From NCBI RefSeq assembly GCF_029893105.1, contig NZ_JARXWG010000019.1, positions 1 to 64,000 of the forward strand: a stretch of DNA of 64,000 bases, read 5' to 3'. Shown here piece by piece: positions 16,740 to 25,482 of the stretch (within the stretch, counting starts at the first letter, position 1; each line of letters opens with the position of its first letter). A program made the position numbers and the translations under genes. A model generated the notes under the pieces. The model was given only the letters and a program-made list of their open reading frames with translations, did no database searches and was not told where the DNA came from. This stretch comes from Parabacteroides sp. PF5-9 (GTDB taxonomy: Bacteria > Bacteroidota > Bacteroidia > Bacteroidales > Tannerellaceae).

Positions 16740-18062
16740 ATGAAAAGACAACTCTATATATGGATGTCGCTGTTGTTGACTGTCGTAGCGAAAGCTCAGA
16801 ACAGATTCCCTAAGCCTGACTTCGAATCGGGCTATCAATACCCGGATCTGCAGTATCCGGTACCGAACGAAACGCTTTGGACGGTTATCGACATCGTGTT
16901 ATTGGTCGTCCTGATGGGCATCGTGGCATGGGCGGTGATCAGGAAGCGTACACGGAAGCCGGTCGTATGGGTGTCGATTATTTCGGTGGCTTATTTCGGC
17001 TTCTACCGGAGTGGTTGTATCTGCAGTATCGGTTCGATACAGAATGTTTCGCTGGCGTTGGTCGATAATACCTATATATTGCCGGTGTCAGTATTGTTAT
17101 TCTTTATCTTGCCGGTCTTGTTTGCCTTTCTGTTCGGGAGGGTGTTCTGCGCGGGAGTCTGTCCGTTCGGGGCATTGCAGGAGTTGGTGAATATAAAGAG
17201 TTACAGGTTGTCGCGAACGGTGACTACCGTACTGGGACTTATCCCGTGGCTGTATCTGATCTTTGCGGTATTGTATGCTGTAACGCGGAGCAGTTTTATC
17301 ATCTGCCGGTTCGATCCGTTTATCGGTATCTTCCGTTTGGGAGGAGATATAGGGCTGATTGTTTTCGGTGCGGCATTGTTGCTTCTTTCGATCTTTGTGG
17401 GACGGCCTTTCTGTCGTTTTATCTGCCCGTATGGTGCTTTGTTGAGCCTGTTCTCACGGGTTTCGATCTGGAAAGTAGAGATCACGAAGAGCCCCTGTAT
17501 CAATTGCGAACTTTGCCATAACGCGTGTCCGGTGGATGCCATTAAAGCTCCTTATGATAATAAAGTAAAAGAAAGTCGTATGGATGGCGTGAAACGTATC
17601 CTGGCTTATGCGGTTGTTCTGCCGTTAATGATACTGGCGGGTGCCATCCTGATGCGTATGGCCAGCAGCGAACTGAGCCGTGCGAATAAGGATGTTCGTT
17701 TATATGATATGGTGATGGAGTACGAGACAGAGCCGATGGATGTTCTTCCGCTTGAGTTGGAAGCCTTTTATGGACAAGGGAAGAGTATAGAAGAGTTGAC
17801 ACAGAAATATGAGTCCATACAGGACGACTTTAAACTTTATTCCACAATTGCGGGTGGTTTTATCGGACTGGTGATCGGCATGGCGCTGATCGGGCTCTCG
17901 CTTAAACGAACCCGTAAGCTGTATGAAATCGATCATGCCGCTTGCGTGGATTGCGGAAGGTGTTTTAGCTATTGCCCGCAGAATACCGGACAAAGCCCGG
18001 TGTTTAAGATTCCGGATTCAACGTTTAAAGTTGATAAGACTGCTAACAACCTTGAACCTTGA
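16740..18062 (+). CDS. NapH/NosR-like membrane iron-sulfur protein
   Basis: 440 residues with a cleavable-looking N-terminal signal (to K-A-Q), about six transmembrane segments, and two conserved C-x3-C-P motifs in F-C-A-G-V-C-P-F-G-A-L and F-C-R-F-I-C-P-Y-G-A-L, the hallmark of the NapH/NosR/CcoG-type family. After the second comes a C-I-N-C-E-L-C-H-N-A-C-P ferredoxin site, and near the C-terminus C-V-D-C-G-R-C-F-S-Y-C-P. A roughly 75-residue soluble region near 305-375 separates two helices. Family knowledge: NapH passes electrons between menaquinol and NapG. With the preceding Tat ferredoxin it should form a membrane electron conduit. Its last codons and stop run into TTGAA-type short repeats. 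Confidence 0.8.
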   Translation: MKRQLYIWMSLLLTVVAKAQNRFPKPDFESGYQYPDLQYPVPNETLWTVIDIVLLVVLMGIVAWAVIRKRTRKPVVWVSIISVAYFGFYRSGCICSIGSIQNVSLALVDNTYILPVSVLLFFILPVLFAFLFGRVFCAGVCPFGALQELVNIKSYRLSRTVTTVLGLIPWLYLIFAVLYAVTRSSFIICRFDPFIGIFRLGGDIGLIVFGAALLLLSIFVGRPFCRFICPYGALLSLFSRVSIWKVEITKSPCINCELCHNACPVDAIKAPYDNKVKESRMDGVKRILAYAVVLPLMILAGAILMRMASSELSRANKDVRLYDMVMEYETEPMDVLPLELEAFYGQGKSIEELTQKYESIQDDFKLYSTIAGGFIGLVIGMALIGLSLKRTRKLYEIDHAACVDCGRCFSYCPQNTGQSPVFKIPDSTFKVDKTANNLEP

Positions 18063-18086
18063 ACTTTGAATATTTGAACTTTTGAA
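18050..18086. repeat. Short TTGAA-type tandem repeat
   Basis: CCTTGAA, CCTTGAA, CTTTGAA, then 8-bp variants ending TTTGAA follow one another across the stop codon of the NapH-like gene. Similar TTGAAC/GTTCAA words recur between island genes (12583-12605, 24222-24261, 25450-25475, 29255-29320). Confidence 0.5.
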
Positions 18087-18096
18087 TTATATACAT

Positions 18097-19899
18097 ATGA
18101 ACAAAGCGATTCTCAGAAATGTAGCCCTCGTCTCGGCTGTTTTTATAGTGACTTTATCGATAATGCTGGTCACGAACTATTTTCAGGTGAGAGATACAAC
18201 TCCTCTTAAAGATGGAATTGTTGAAACATTAAAGGAAGTAAATGATGCGAATGCCAATAATCCGGTTTTGCAGGAACAAATCCGTCAGTTGGATCTATTG
18301 GCTCGTAAAGCCTATTTCGTGCGGTTAGATCATTTGCTGAATGGTGTTTATATCCTTTTAGGGATGTTAATGGTATTTATCGTTTGTGTTAGGTTCTATT
18401 TCGCCAAAGATAAGAATATCCCGGATAAGGAAATCGACCCGATCGATGAATGGGCGATTAAATCGAATGCCCGTAAATATGTGACGTGGGGAGCTGTTGG
18501 GATAGCAGCAGTAGCATTGGCCTTTGTCTTCATGAGTTCGCCATATATGCAGACAAGTGTATCAACGGAAGAAACCGCTGAAGTAGAGATGATGGCAGAG
18601 GTGCAACAGGAAGATAATCAGACATCAACCGCTATACAGGAAGAAGCTGTTGTAGAAGAGGTCGTTGCCGACGAAGGAACAGGAGATGTCGCTGATGTTG
18701 AGGAAATCCAGGAAGGTGAAAGTGAAGTAGAAGCAGCACCGCAACCAGCCGTCTCCAGAGTTACTCATAATGGTTTCCGTGGAAATAATTCGAATGGTAT
18801 ATCTTCAGCAAAAGGAGTACCGGCGAAGTGGAATTTAAGCAGTGGTACCAATATCGCATGGAAACAGCCTATTCCGCGTAAAGGATATAATTCACCGGTG
18901 ATTAACGGGAATAAAGTGTTTTTCTCCGGAGCCGATGATCAGGCTCGTGAACTTTACTGTTATGATCTGAATACGGGAGAGCAGCTTTGGAAACTGGCAG
19001 CAACAGGTATTCCAGGATCTCCTTCACAGATGCCTAAAACAACAGAAGACACAGGGTTGGCCGCATCGAGTGTGGCAACAAACGGTAGTCAGGTGTGTGC
19101 TATCTTCGCAACAGGGGATGTTATCTGTGCTGATATGAATGGCAATCAGGTGTGGGCGAAAAATTTGGGAGTTCCCGATAATCACTATGGCTATGCATCC
19201 TCTTTGCTAATATTCGGTAATCTGTTGATCGTGCAGTATGATAATAGTAATGCTCCTAAGGTTATTGCATTGGATCTGGCAACAGGCGCTGAGCGTTGGA
19301 GTAAGAGTAGAACAGAGAAAGTGACCTGGAGCTCACCGATAATTGCTTCTGTAAACAACTCTCCTCAATTGGTATTGATGGGGAATCCGGCGATGACCGC
19401 TTACAACCCGAATAATGGCGAGCAGCTTTGGCGGGTAGAGTGTCTTACCGGTGAAGTGGGTGCTAGTGCATGTAGTTCAAATGGTATTGTTTTTGGAGCT
19501 AGTGAGTACTCAAAGCTAGTAGCAATAAATGCGACTGACGGAAGTGTTTTGTGGGAAGGGAATGATTTTTTACCCGAAGTAGCCAGTCCGGTAGCTACAA
19601 AAGATAATGTTTATATAGCCACCAGCTATGGGGTTTTAGCTGCGTTTGATACACAAACCGGAGAATTGCGTAAAGAACATGAATTGAATACGGAGTTTTA
19701 TTCGTCACCAATGATTGTAGAGGGGAAAATTTACCTTTTCAGCAATGATGGTAAGATGCATATATTCTCTGCAACTAATGATTTCAATTTGTTGGATTCA
19801 TTTGAAACAGGCGAGAGAACCTTTGCCACTCCGGCCTTTACCGATGGAAAGATCGTTGTGCGTACTGAAAATAGTATTTACTGTGTAGCAGCAAATTGA
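18097..19899 (+). CDS. Three-helix membrane-anchored PQQ-like propeller protein
   Basis: About 600 residues starting at ATG 18097 (the frame extends to 18082, adding five residues). Transmembrane segments lie near 9-27, 80-100 and 128-148, followed by an acidic, Glu/Val-rich linker (about 155-220) and a C-terminal PQQ-like propeller (about 225-600) with blades such as Y-D-L-N-T-G-E-Q-L-W, L-D-L-A-T-G-A-E-R-W and F-D-T-Q-T-G-E-L-R. The architecture places the propeller on a flexible stalk outside the membrane. It sits between the NapH-like gene and the NADH-oxidising subunit gene, starting one base before the latter. It could dock other redox proteins; that is inference from position. Confidence 0.8.
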   Translation: MNKAILRNVALVSAVFIVTLSIMLVTNYFQVRDTTPLKDGIVETLKEVNDANANNPVLQEQIRQLDLLARKAYFVRLDHLLNGVYILLGMLMVFIVCVRFYFAKDKNIPDKEIDPIDEWAIKSNARKYVTWGAVGIAAVALAFVFMSSPYMQTSVSTEETAEVEMMAEVQQEDNQTSTAIQEEAVVEEVVADEGTGDVADVEEIQEGESEVEAAPQPAVSRVTHNGFRGNNSNGISSAKGVPAKWNLSSGTNIAWKQPIPRKGYNSPVINGNKVFFSGADDQARELYCYDLNTGEQLWKLAATGIPGSPSQMPKTTEDTGLAASSVATNGSQVCAIFATGDVICADMNGNQVWAKNLGVPDNHYGYASSLLIFGNLLIVQYDNSNAPKVIALDLATGAERWSKSRTEKVTWSSPIIASVNNSPQLVLMGNPAMTAYNPNNGEQLWRVECLTGEVGASACSSNGIVFGASEYSKLVAINATDGSVLWEGNDFLPEVASPVATKDNVYIATSYGVLAAFDTQTGELRKEHELNTEFYSSPMIVEGKIYLFSNDGKMHIFSATNDFNLLDSFETGERTFATPAFTDGKIVVRTENSIYCVAAN

Positions 19900-19900
19900 T

Positions 19901-22309
19901 ATGGCGTGTAATTGTGAAAATAACAAGGCTGGGACAAAGGAAGAGATGATCGTTCGTATAGATGCGATTATCGATCGGATCGGGACATCCCGGGATATAA
20001 TTATTCCTTTGTTGCAGGCCATACAGGAGGAGTTCAGTTATCTTCCTTCGGATGCGGTCGAACGTATTTATGAACGGACGGAGATCGACCGGGCACAGCT
20101 AATCAGTGTGTCGACTTTTTATTCCCAGTTCCGGCATATCCCTTATGGGAAGCACTTGATTAAAGTATGTACAGGCACGGCCTGTCATGTGAAAGGTGCC
20201 GGGAATGTCTATGATTCGTTCCGCAGGGAATTGAAGATGACGGATGACAATATAACGACTGATGATCAGTTGTTCTCTATAGAGAAGATTGCCTGTCTTG
20301 GTTGTTGTACGCTGGCCCCGGTTGTTCAGATCGATGAAAAGATCTACGGACATGTTCTACCGGGAAAAGTGAATGAAGTGATTGAAGATTTTCTTTCTCT
20401 TCAGGATGATAAGGAGACAGAGGAGAGTAAAATATCCAAACGTCAGGTGGCCGGAGAGATTCGACTCGGAATGGGATCGTGTTGTCAGGCCAGCGGATCG
20501 ACCGATATTTACAGTGAGTTACAGACAGCATCCAATGAACTGGGTATCGAGGTAAATATAAAACCGGTAGGGTGTGTCGGGGTTTGTAATAAAGTGCCGT
20601 TGATCGATGTTGTTCTACCTGATGGCACAATCACACGTTACCCGAATGTGAAAGCAAGCGAGATCAAAGAAATTCTTCATCACCATTTCAAACCGGCCGG
20701 TTATCTGAAGCGATTAAAGAACACCTTTCTTAATCAGGTAGATACGTTTCATACCGATATCACCTGGGATAATGTAATCTGGAAACCACAGAATGAAAGA
20801 ACAGGAGTCATCGATAGTTTTCTGTCCGGTCAAAAACATATATCTACTGAAGGGTTTGGATTCCTTGCTCCGTTGAATTTGGAGGAGTATATGGCGAATA
20901 AGGGTTTCGATGCATTGAAAAGATCGTTGTCTTATTCAAGGCAGGAAGTGATCGATACGATTCTGAAGAGTGGTATTCGCGGACGTGGAGGGGGCGGTTT
21001 CCCAACCGGCAAGAAATGGGAAATAGTTGCTGCATCGGATAAGAAAGAGAAATATATGATCTGTAATGGTGATGAAGGTGATCCAGGTGCATTTATGGAT
21101 CGGATGATGCTTGAATCGTATCCGTTCCGTGTAATCGAAGGGATGATCATTGCTGGTTATGCAGTGGGAGCCAATAAAGGAATCTTTTATATCCGTGCCG
21201 AATATCCGTTGGCTGTCGTTCGTATTCGTTCGGCCATCGAATTATGCCGTGAGCATCATTTGATCGGAGAAAATATTTTGGGAAGTGATTTCTCTTTTGA
21301 AATATCCATATTCGAGGGCGCAGGTGCCTTTGTTTGTGGAGAGGAAACAGCCTTGATCGCTTCTATAGAAGGAGAGCGCGGATTCCCGAAACAACGCCCT
21401 CCGTATCCGGCTGTTGAAGGATTGAACGGACTTCCTACGTTGGTGAACAATGTCGAAACATTAAGTCAGATCCCCTATATTGTCAGAAATGGTGACGATC
21501 ATTATAGTCAGATCGGTACAAAGGGAAGTAAAGGCACCAAGGTGTTCGCATTGGCCGGCAAAATACGTCATGGCGGATTGATAGAAGTCCCGATGGGAAT
21601 AACGTTGAATCAAATCATAGAAGATCTTGGAGGCGGGGTAGAAAAAGGAGAAAAACTGAAGGCTGTACAAATCGGAGGTCCTTCTGGAGGGTGTATTCCT
21701 GCCCATTTATGCGACGTACAGGTCGATTTCGATGCTTTTAATCAGATGGGTGCCATGATGGGTTCCGGTGGATTAGTTGTATTGAGTGAAAATGACTGTA
21801 TGGTCGATATCGCTCGTTATTTTCTGAGTTTTACCTGTGACCAATCTTGTGGAAAATGTACCTTCTGCCGTGTAGGAATACGCCGGATGCTTGATCTTTT
21901 GGGGAAAATATGTAGCGGGAAAGCCGTTATGGAAGATATTGACACACTGGAAGAACTGGCTTTAAATATTAAGAAATCATCCTTATGCGGTTTAGGTAAG
22001 ACAGCACCCAATCCGGTACTGACCACTTTGAAATATTTCCGCGAAGAATACATAGAACATGTGAACGGAGTATGTAAAACCGGAACCTGTAAGGATATGG
22101 TTAAATATATCGTTACCGACCAATGTATAGGCTGTACCAAATGTGCGAAAGCTTGTCCGGTAGATGCCATTCCGTATACCCCGTACGAAGTGCATACAAT
22201 AGATACATCTGTTTGTGTATTATGCGGACTTTGTATTGATGAGTGCAGTTATGATGCGATAGAAAAGGTCTCGCTCAAAGAACCTAAAAAAGAAACTGTT
22301 AATGCATAA
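19901..22309 (+). CDS. NuoE-NuoF-type NADH-oxidising flavo-iron-sulfur subunit (HydB/HndC-like)
   Basis: 802 residues, cytoplasmic, in four parts. Residues 1-165 are a NuoE-like [2Fe-2S] thioredoxin fold (C-T-G-T-A-C and C-L-G-C-C). Residues about 180-275 are a second thioredoxin-like [2Fe-2S] domain (G-S-C-C, V-G-C-V-G-V-C). Residues about 280-700 are NuoF-like, with the glycine-rich NADH/FMN loop G-R-G-G-G-G-F-P-T-G, E-G-D-P-G-A-F, G-E-E-T-A-L and the S-C-G-K-C-T-F-C-R cluster site. The last ~65 residues carry two [4Fe-4S] ferredoxin motifs. This is the architecture of the NAD-linked subunits of multimeric [FeFe]-hydrogenases, with NuoE fused on. No H-cluster subunit is in the window. It should draw electrons from NADH for the island. 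Confidence 0.85.
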   Translation: MACNCENNKAGTKEEMIVRIDAIIDRIGTSRDIIIPLLQAIQEEFSYLPSDAVERIYERTEIDRAQLISVSTFYSQFRHIPYGKHLIKVCTGTACHVKGAGNVYDSFRRELKMTDDNITTDDQLFSIEKIACLGCCTLAPVVQIDEKIYGHVLPGKVNEVIEDFLSLQDDKETEESKISKRQVAGEIRLGMGSCCQASGSTDIYSELQTASNELGIEVNIKPVGCVGVCNKVPLIDVVLPDGTITRYPNVKASEIKEILHHHFKPAGYLKRLKNTFLNQVDTFHTDITWDNVIWKPQNERTGVIDSFLSGQKHISTEGFGFLAPLNLEEYMANKGFDALKRSLSYSRQEVIDTILKSGIRGRGGGGFPTGKKWEIVAASDKKEKYMICNGDEGDPGAFMDRMMLESYPFRVIEGMIIAGYAVGANKGIFYIRAEYPLAVVRIRSAIELCREHHLIGENILGSDFSFEISIFEGAGAFVCGEETALIASIEGERGFPKQRPPYPAVEGLNGLPTLVNNVETLSQIPYIVRNGDDHYSQIGTKGSKGTKVFALAGKIRHGGLIEVPMGITLNQIIEDLGGGVEKGEKLKAVQIGGPSGGCIPAHLCDVQVDFDAFNQMGAMMGSGGLVVLSENDCMVDIARYFLSFTCDQSCGKCTFCRVGIRRMLDLLGKICSGKAVMEDIDTLEELALNIKKSSLCGLGKTAPNPVLTTLKYFREEYIEHVNGVCKTGTCKDMVKYIVTDQCIGCTKCAKACPVDAIPYTPYEVHTIDTSVCVLCGLCIDECSYDAIEKVSLKEPKKETVNA

Positions 22310-22315
22310 TATATT

Positions 22316-23233
22316 ATGAAGAGTAAACAATTGTTGATTACATGTCTTTGGGTCTTTCTGGCTACATTTCAAGTGGCAGCGCAGGTTGAAGAGTATCCTT
22401 TTACTTATAGTCTCGGTCAGATCAATATAACACTTCTTCCCGAAGGGGGACAACAAGGCAGTAAGGATATTTTGATCGGCGCAACCGACGAAATGTTGAA
22501 GCAATATGTACCGGAAGGCACTTTCCCGAATGCGGTCAATGCATTTCTGTTGGAAACACCGGAAAACACGATTCTGGTAGATGCCGGATTCGGCCGGAAA
22601 TTGTTTGCCCATCTGGAATCCTGTAACAAGACTCCGGAAGCTATCAATATTATTTTACTGACTCATATGCATGGCGACCATATTGGAGGTTTATTGAAAG
22701 ACGGGAAGAAGAGTTTTCCTTCGGCCATCCTCTATATTCCGAAACCAGAATACGATTACTGGATGAGCGATCAGGAAATGCAGCGCTTACCGGAAGACCG
22801 CAGAGGCGGCTTTACTCAGGCACGCCGGGTGATCGATGCATATAAAGATAAACTGGAACTGTTTGTGCCGGGGGAGTTAGAAGGGACGGATCATGAAATC
22901 GTTTCCGGCATTCGTGGCATTGCCGCTTACGGACATACTCCAGGTCATACCGCCTATCTGCTTGAATCGGAAGGAGAGGAGTATTGCATCTGGGGTGATC
23001 TGGCACATGCGATGCCGATTCAGATGCCTTATCCGCAGGTGGCGGTAACGTATGATACAGATCCGGCGAAAGCGGTAGAATCGCGTCAACGTTTACTCAA
23101 ATATGTTGCTGATAATAATGTGGAAATTGGAGGGATGCATATAGAGTACCCGGGAATGGTTAAAATAAAAGGCAATGCGGCTGATGGGTATCGTTACATA
23201 TTGACGTGTACCTGCGAAGGGGTATTGCGATAA
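22316..23233 (+). CDS. Secreted MBL-fold metallohydrolase
   Basis: 305 residues with a signal peptide ending V-A-A-Q. The metallo-beta-lactamase zinc motif T-H-M-H-G-D-H-I-G-G is intact (near 115-124), followed by a G-H-T-P-G-H-T motif near residue 210 and W-G-D-L-A-H near 225, completing a typical dinuclear site. The family spans lactonases, phosphodiesterases and lactamases, so the substrate cannot be named. It lies 6 bp after the NADH-oxidising subunit and 17 bp before a [2Fe-2S] hub protein: an exported hydrolase between two cytoplasmic redox genes, which suggests they all serve one pathway rather than one complex. Confidence 0.8.
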   Translation: MKSKQLLITCLWVFLATFQVAAQVEEYPFTYSLGQINITLLPEGGQQGSKDILIGATDEMLKQYVPEGTFPNAVNAFLLETPENTILVDAGFGRKLFAHLESCNKTPEAINIILLTHMHGDHIGGLLKDGKKSFPSAILYIPKPEYDYWMSDQEMQRLPEDRRGGFTQARRVIDAYKDKLELFVPGELEGTDHEIVSGIRGIAAYGHTPGHTAYLLESEGEEYCIWGDLAHAMPIQMPYPQVAVTYDTDPAKAVESRQRLLKYVADNNVEIGGMHIEYPGMVKIKGNAADGYRYILTCTCEGVLR

Positions 23234-23250
23234 AAACAGAAGAGTAATCT

Positions 23251-24216
23251 ATGAATATTACGATAAATAATACCGTTGTAGAAGTTTTGCCCGGCGAAAC
23301 CCTGATCGAAGTGGCTCGTCGGCTCGGTTATACTGTTCCTTCTTTATGTTATGGGAAAGGAGCGAAGCATAAATCGTCCTGCATGGTTTGTGCCGTTAAA
23401 AATAGTGCCAATGGACAGATCATACCTTCGTGTACGACTTTACCGACAGAGGGGATGGATATAGAAACAGAAAGTGAAGAGGTTAAACTCGTTCGTTCCT
23501 TATCGCTCGAATTGCTGTTGAGCGATCATCGTGCCGATTGTGAAGCGCCTTGTACCATGGTCTGCCCGAAAGGATTGGACGTAGAGAAGATGCTGGGTTA
23601 TTATGATGACGGAGTATATAATAAAGCGTATGCGGAAATTGAAGCTTCATTTCAACTACCAGAAATAGCCTGTGATACCTGTAAAGCCCCTTGTGAAAAA
23701 GCATGTCGACGAGGTACCATCGATAAAGCTGTAACTATTCGCGCGATCATCAAAGAAGTGGTTGAGAAAGGAGAACCATCCGGTGTTGAAGCCGATAGAA
23801 CAGAACATACGAAGACAAAGAATATGTATCTTTCCCGGTTGGGACGATTTACGCCGACAGAACGGGAGCGATTAAAAGCAACTGTCAATACGGCTTCCAA
23901 CTGCCTGCATTGTGCTTGTGCCGGAAGGACGGATTGCAAGTTGCGTTTATATGCTACGACAGAAGGAATAAAACGGACACGGTATGAAGCGAATTCTACA
24001 TTGCCCGTGATGACAAAAATGCATGTGACCGGAAACCTGTGGTTTGAGCAGGCGAAGTGTATCCGTTGCGGATTATGTGTTTATAACAGTGAAAACGGTT
24101 TTACGTTTAAAGACAGAGGTTTTGGTATGCAGGTTGTTCTGCCGGAAGAAAATAAGAATAATGTAAGGGAAGAACTGGCTGAATTATGTCCGACAGGAGC
24201 ACTATATAAAGTTTAA
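23251..24216 (+). CDS. [2Fe-2S]/[4Fe-4S] electron-transfer hub protein (NuoG/GltD N-terminal-like)
   Basis: 321 residues, cytoplasmic. Residues 1-80 are a plant-type [2Fe-2S] domain with NuoG-like cysteine spacing (C-Y-G...S-S-C-M-V-C...S-C). Residues about 90-170 resemble the cysteine-rich helical domain at the N-terminus of GltD, NfnB and dihydropyrimidine dehydrogenase (A-D-C-E-A-P-C-T-M-V-C-P and C-D-T-C-K-A-P-C-E-K-A-C-R-R-G). The C-terminal 100 residues hold two more cysteine groups (C-L-H-C-A-C; C-I-R-C-G-L-C with C-P-T-G-A). No H-cluster motifs are present. It is the likely electron acceptor of the NuoEF-like subunit two genes upstream. Confidence 0.75.
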   Translation: MNITINNTVVEVLPGETLIEVARRLGYTVPSLCYGKGAKHKSSCMVCAVKNSANGQIIPSCTTLPTEGMDIETESEEVKLVRSLSLELLLSDHRADCEAPCTMVCPKGLDVEKMLGYYDDGVYNKAYAEIEASFQLPEIACDTCKAPCEKACRRGTIDKAVTIRAIIKEVVEKGEPSGVEADRTEHTKTKNMYLSRLGRFTPTERERLKATVNTASNCLHCACAGRTDCKLRLYATTEGIKRTRYEANSTLPVMTKMHVTGNLWFEQAKCIRCGLCVYNSENGFTFKDRGFGMQVVLPEENKNNVREELAELCPTGALYKV

Positions 24217-24270
24217 AAATACAAGGTTCAATGTTCCGGGTTTAAACCTTGAACTTTGAACTAAAAAGAG

Positions 24271-25425
24271 ATGAAGATTATGAGACTATTGGCAATACTT
24301 GGTGGAATATTGTTCCTGCTGTTTGGTTGCGGGGGCAAGTCCGACTTTTCAGGAAATGACGGGGAGATGGACTGGCCTTTGTTCAGAGGAGATGCGGCAC
24401 TGAGTGGATATACAAATACTAAGCTTCCTAAAAAACCGAAGTTGTTATGGACATTTAAAAGTGATGTCCGTACAGTCTCTTCCCCTGTCGTAGATAAGGG
24501 TACGACCTATTGGTGTGATCGCAGAGGGCTTGTGAGAGGAGTCGATATAAACGGAAAAGAGACGTTTAAATATGATTTTCAGACAGCGGTAGAAGCTACA
24601 CCGATGATCTATGACTCTGTATTGTATATCGGTCGAATCGACGGCTATATGAGTGCAATCTCATTGGCTAAACGCGATACGATCTGGAATTATGAAACAA
24701 TGGGACAAGTCTCTGCTTCCCCGAATCTGACTAAGTTCGGAAAGCGGAAAGCCGTTGTTTTTGGGAGTTATGATAATTACCTCTATTGTGTAGATGCTAA
24801 AACCGGAGAAATGTTGAGCCAGTTTGAATCGGGCTATTATCTGAATGGTGCGGCTGCATTATGGAAAGGACATGTCATCTTTGGAGGTTGCGATTCTTGG
24901 GTCAGGATTATTGACTGTCAGACAGGTATACAAACAGACTCTTTATTACTCGATGCCTATGTGCCCGCTTCACCGGCTATTATGGGAGATTATTGTTATG
25001 TAGGCGATTACTCCGGAAGTATTTATAAACTGATGTTGGAGAACGGAAAGATCATCCGCCATAAGAAGATTGTTACAGGCAATAGTGAAAGCGGTTCATT
25101 TGTCTCTGTTCCGGCGATATCCAGTGAAGCTTATTATTTTGTGACAGGAGACAGGCATCTCACCTCCATGAGCCGTAAAACTGGTAAAGAGAACTGGAAA
25201 TACATGATGAAAGGAAATATGGGAGAAAGTTCACCCGTCGTATGTGATGATAAGGTTATTATCTGTACAAAAACAGGTATTGTTTCCATACTGGATGCAG
25301 AAAGCGGAGAATTACTTTGGGAATATGATACCGGAGAACAAATCGTCGGTTCACCCGCAATTATAAAGAACCATTTCTTTATACTAACGACAAAAGGAAC
25401 CCTATTCTGCTTCGGGAAAGACTAA
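24271..25425 (+). CDS. PQQ-like beta-propeller lipoprotein
   Basis: 384 residues. The signal peptide ends in a lipobox L-F-G-C followed by G-G-K, so the mature protein is probably lipid-anchored; the start at 24280 would also work. The first blade begins W-P-L-F-R-G-D-A, followed by repeats such as V-D-A-K-T-G-E-M-L, M-S-R-K-T-G-K-E-N-W and L-D-A-E-S-G-E-L-L-W. It is closer to BamB-like lipoproteins than to the small secreted paralogues. A strong terminator-like hairpin begins at its stop codon, so transcription may pause before the ABC genes. Confidence 0.8.
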   Translation: MKIMRLLAILGGILFLLFGCGGKSDFSGNDGEMDWPLFRGDAALSGYTNTKLPKKPKLLWTFKSDVRTVSSPVVDKGTTYWCDRRGLVRGVDINGKETFKYDFQTAVEATPMIYDSVLYIGRIDGYMSAISLAKRDTIWNYETMGQVSASPNLTKFGKRKAVVFGSYDNYLYCVDAKTGEMLSQFESGYYLNGAAALWKGHVIFGGCDSWVRIIDCQTGIQTDSLLLDAYVPASPAIMGDYCYVGDYSGSIYKLMLENGKIIRHKKIVTGNSESGSFVSVPAISSEAYYFVTGDRHLTSMSRKTGKENWKYMMKGNMGESSPVVCDDKVIICTKTGIVSILDAESGELLWEYDTGEQIVGSPAIIKNHFFILTTKGTLFCFGKD

Positions 25426-25447
25426 AATCCGAAGGCTTTCGGATTTT
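25424..25447 (+). terminator. Hairpin terminator after propeller lipoprotein gene
   Basis: Perfect 10-bp stem AAAATCCGAA / TTCGGATTTT with a GGCT loop, beginning within the stop region of the preceding gene and ending in T4. It separates the redox genes from the ABC-transporter genes. Confidence 0.65.
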
Positions 25448-25482
25448 AGGGTTCAAGGTAGAATTTTTGAACTAAAAAATAT

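Noticed and set aside
19901-24216. [FeFe]-hydrogenase operon
   Set aside because: H-cluster motifs (T-S-C-C-P and related) are absent from both iron-sulfur proteins, and no HydE/F/G set is adjacent.
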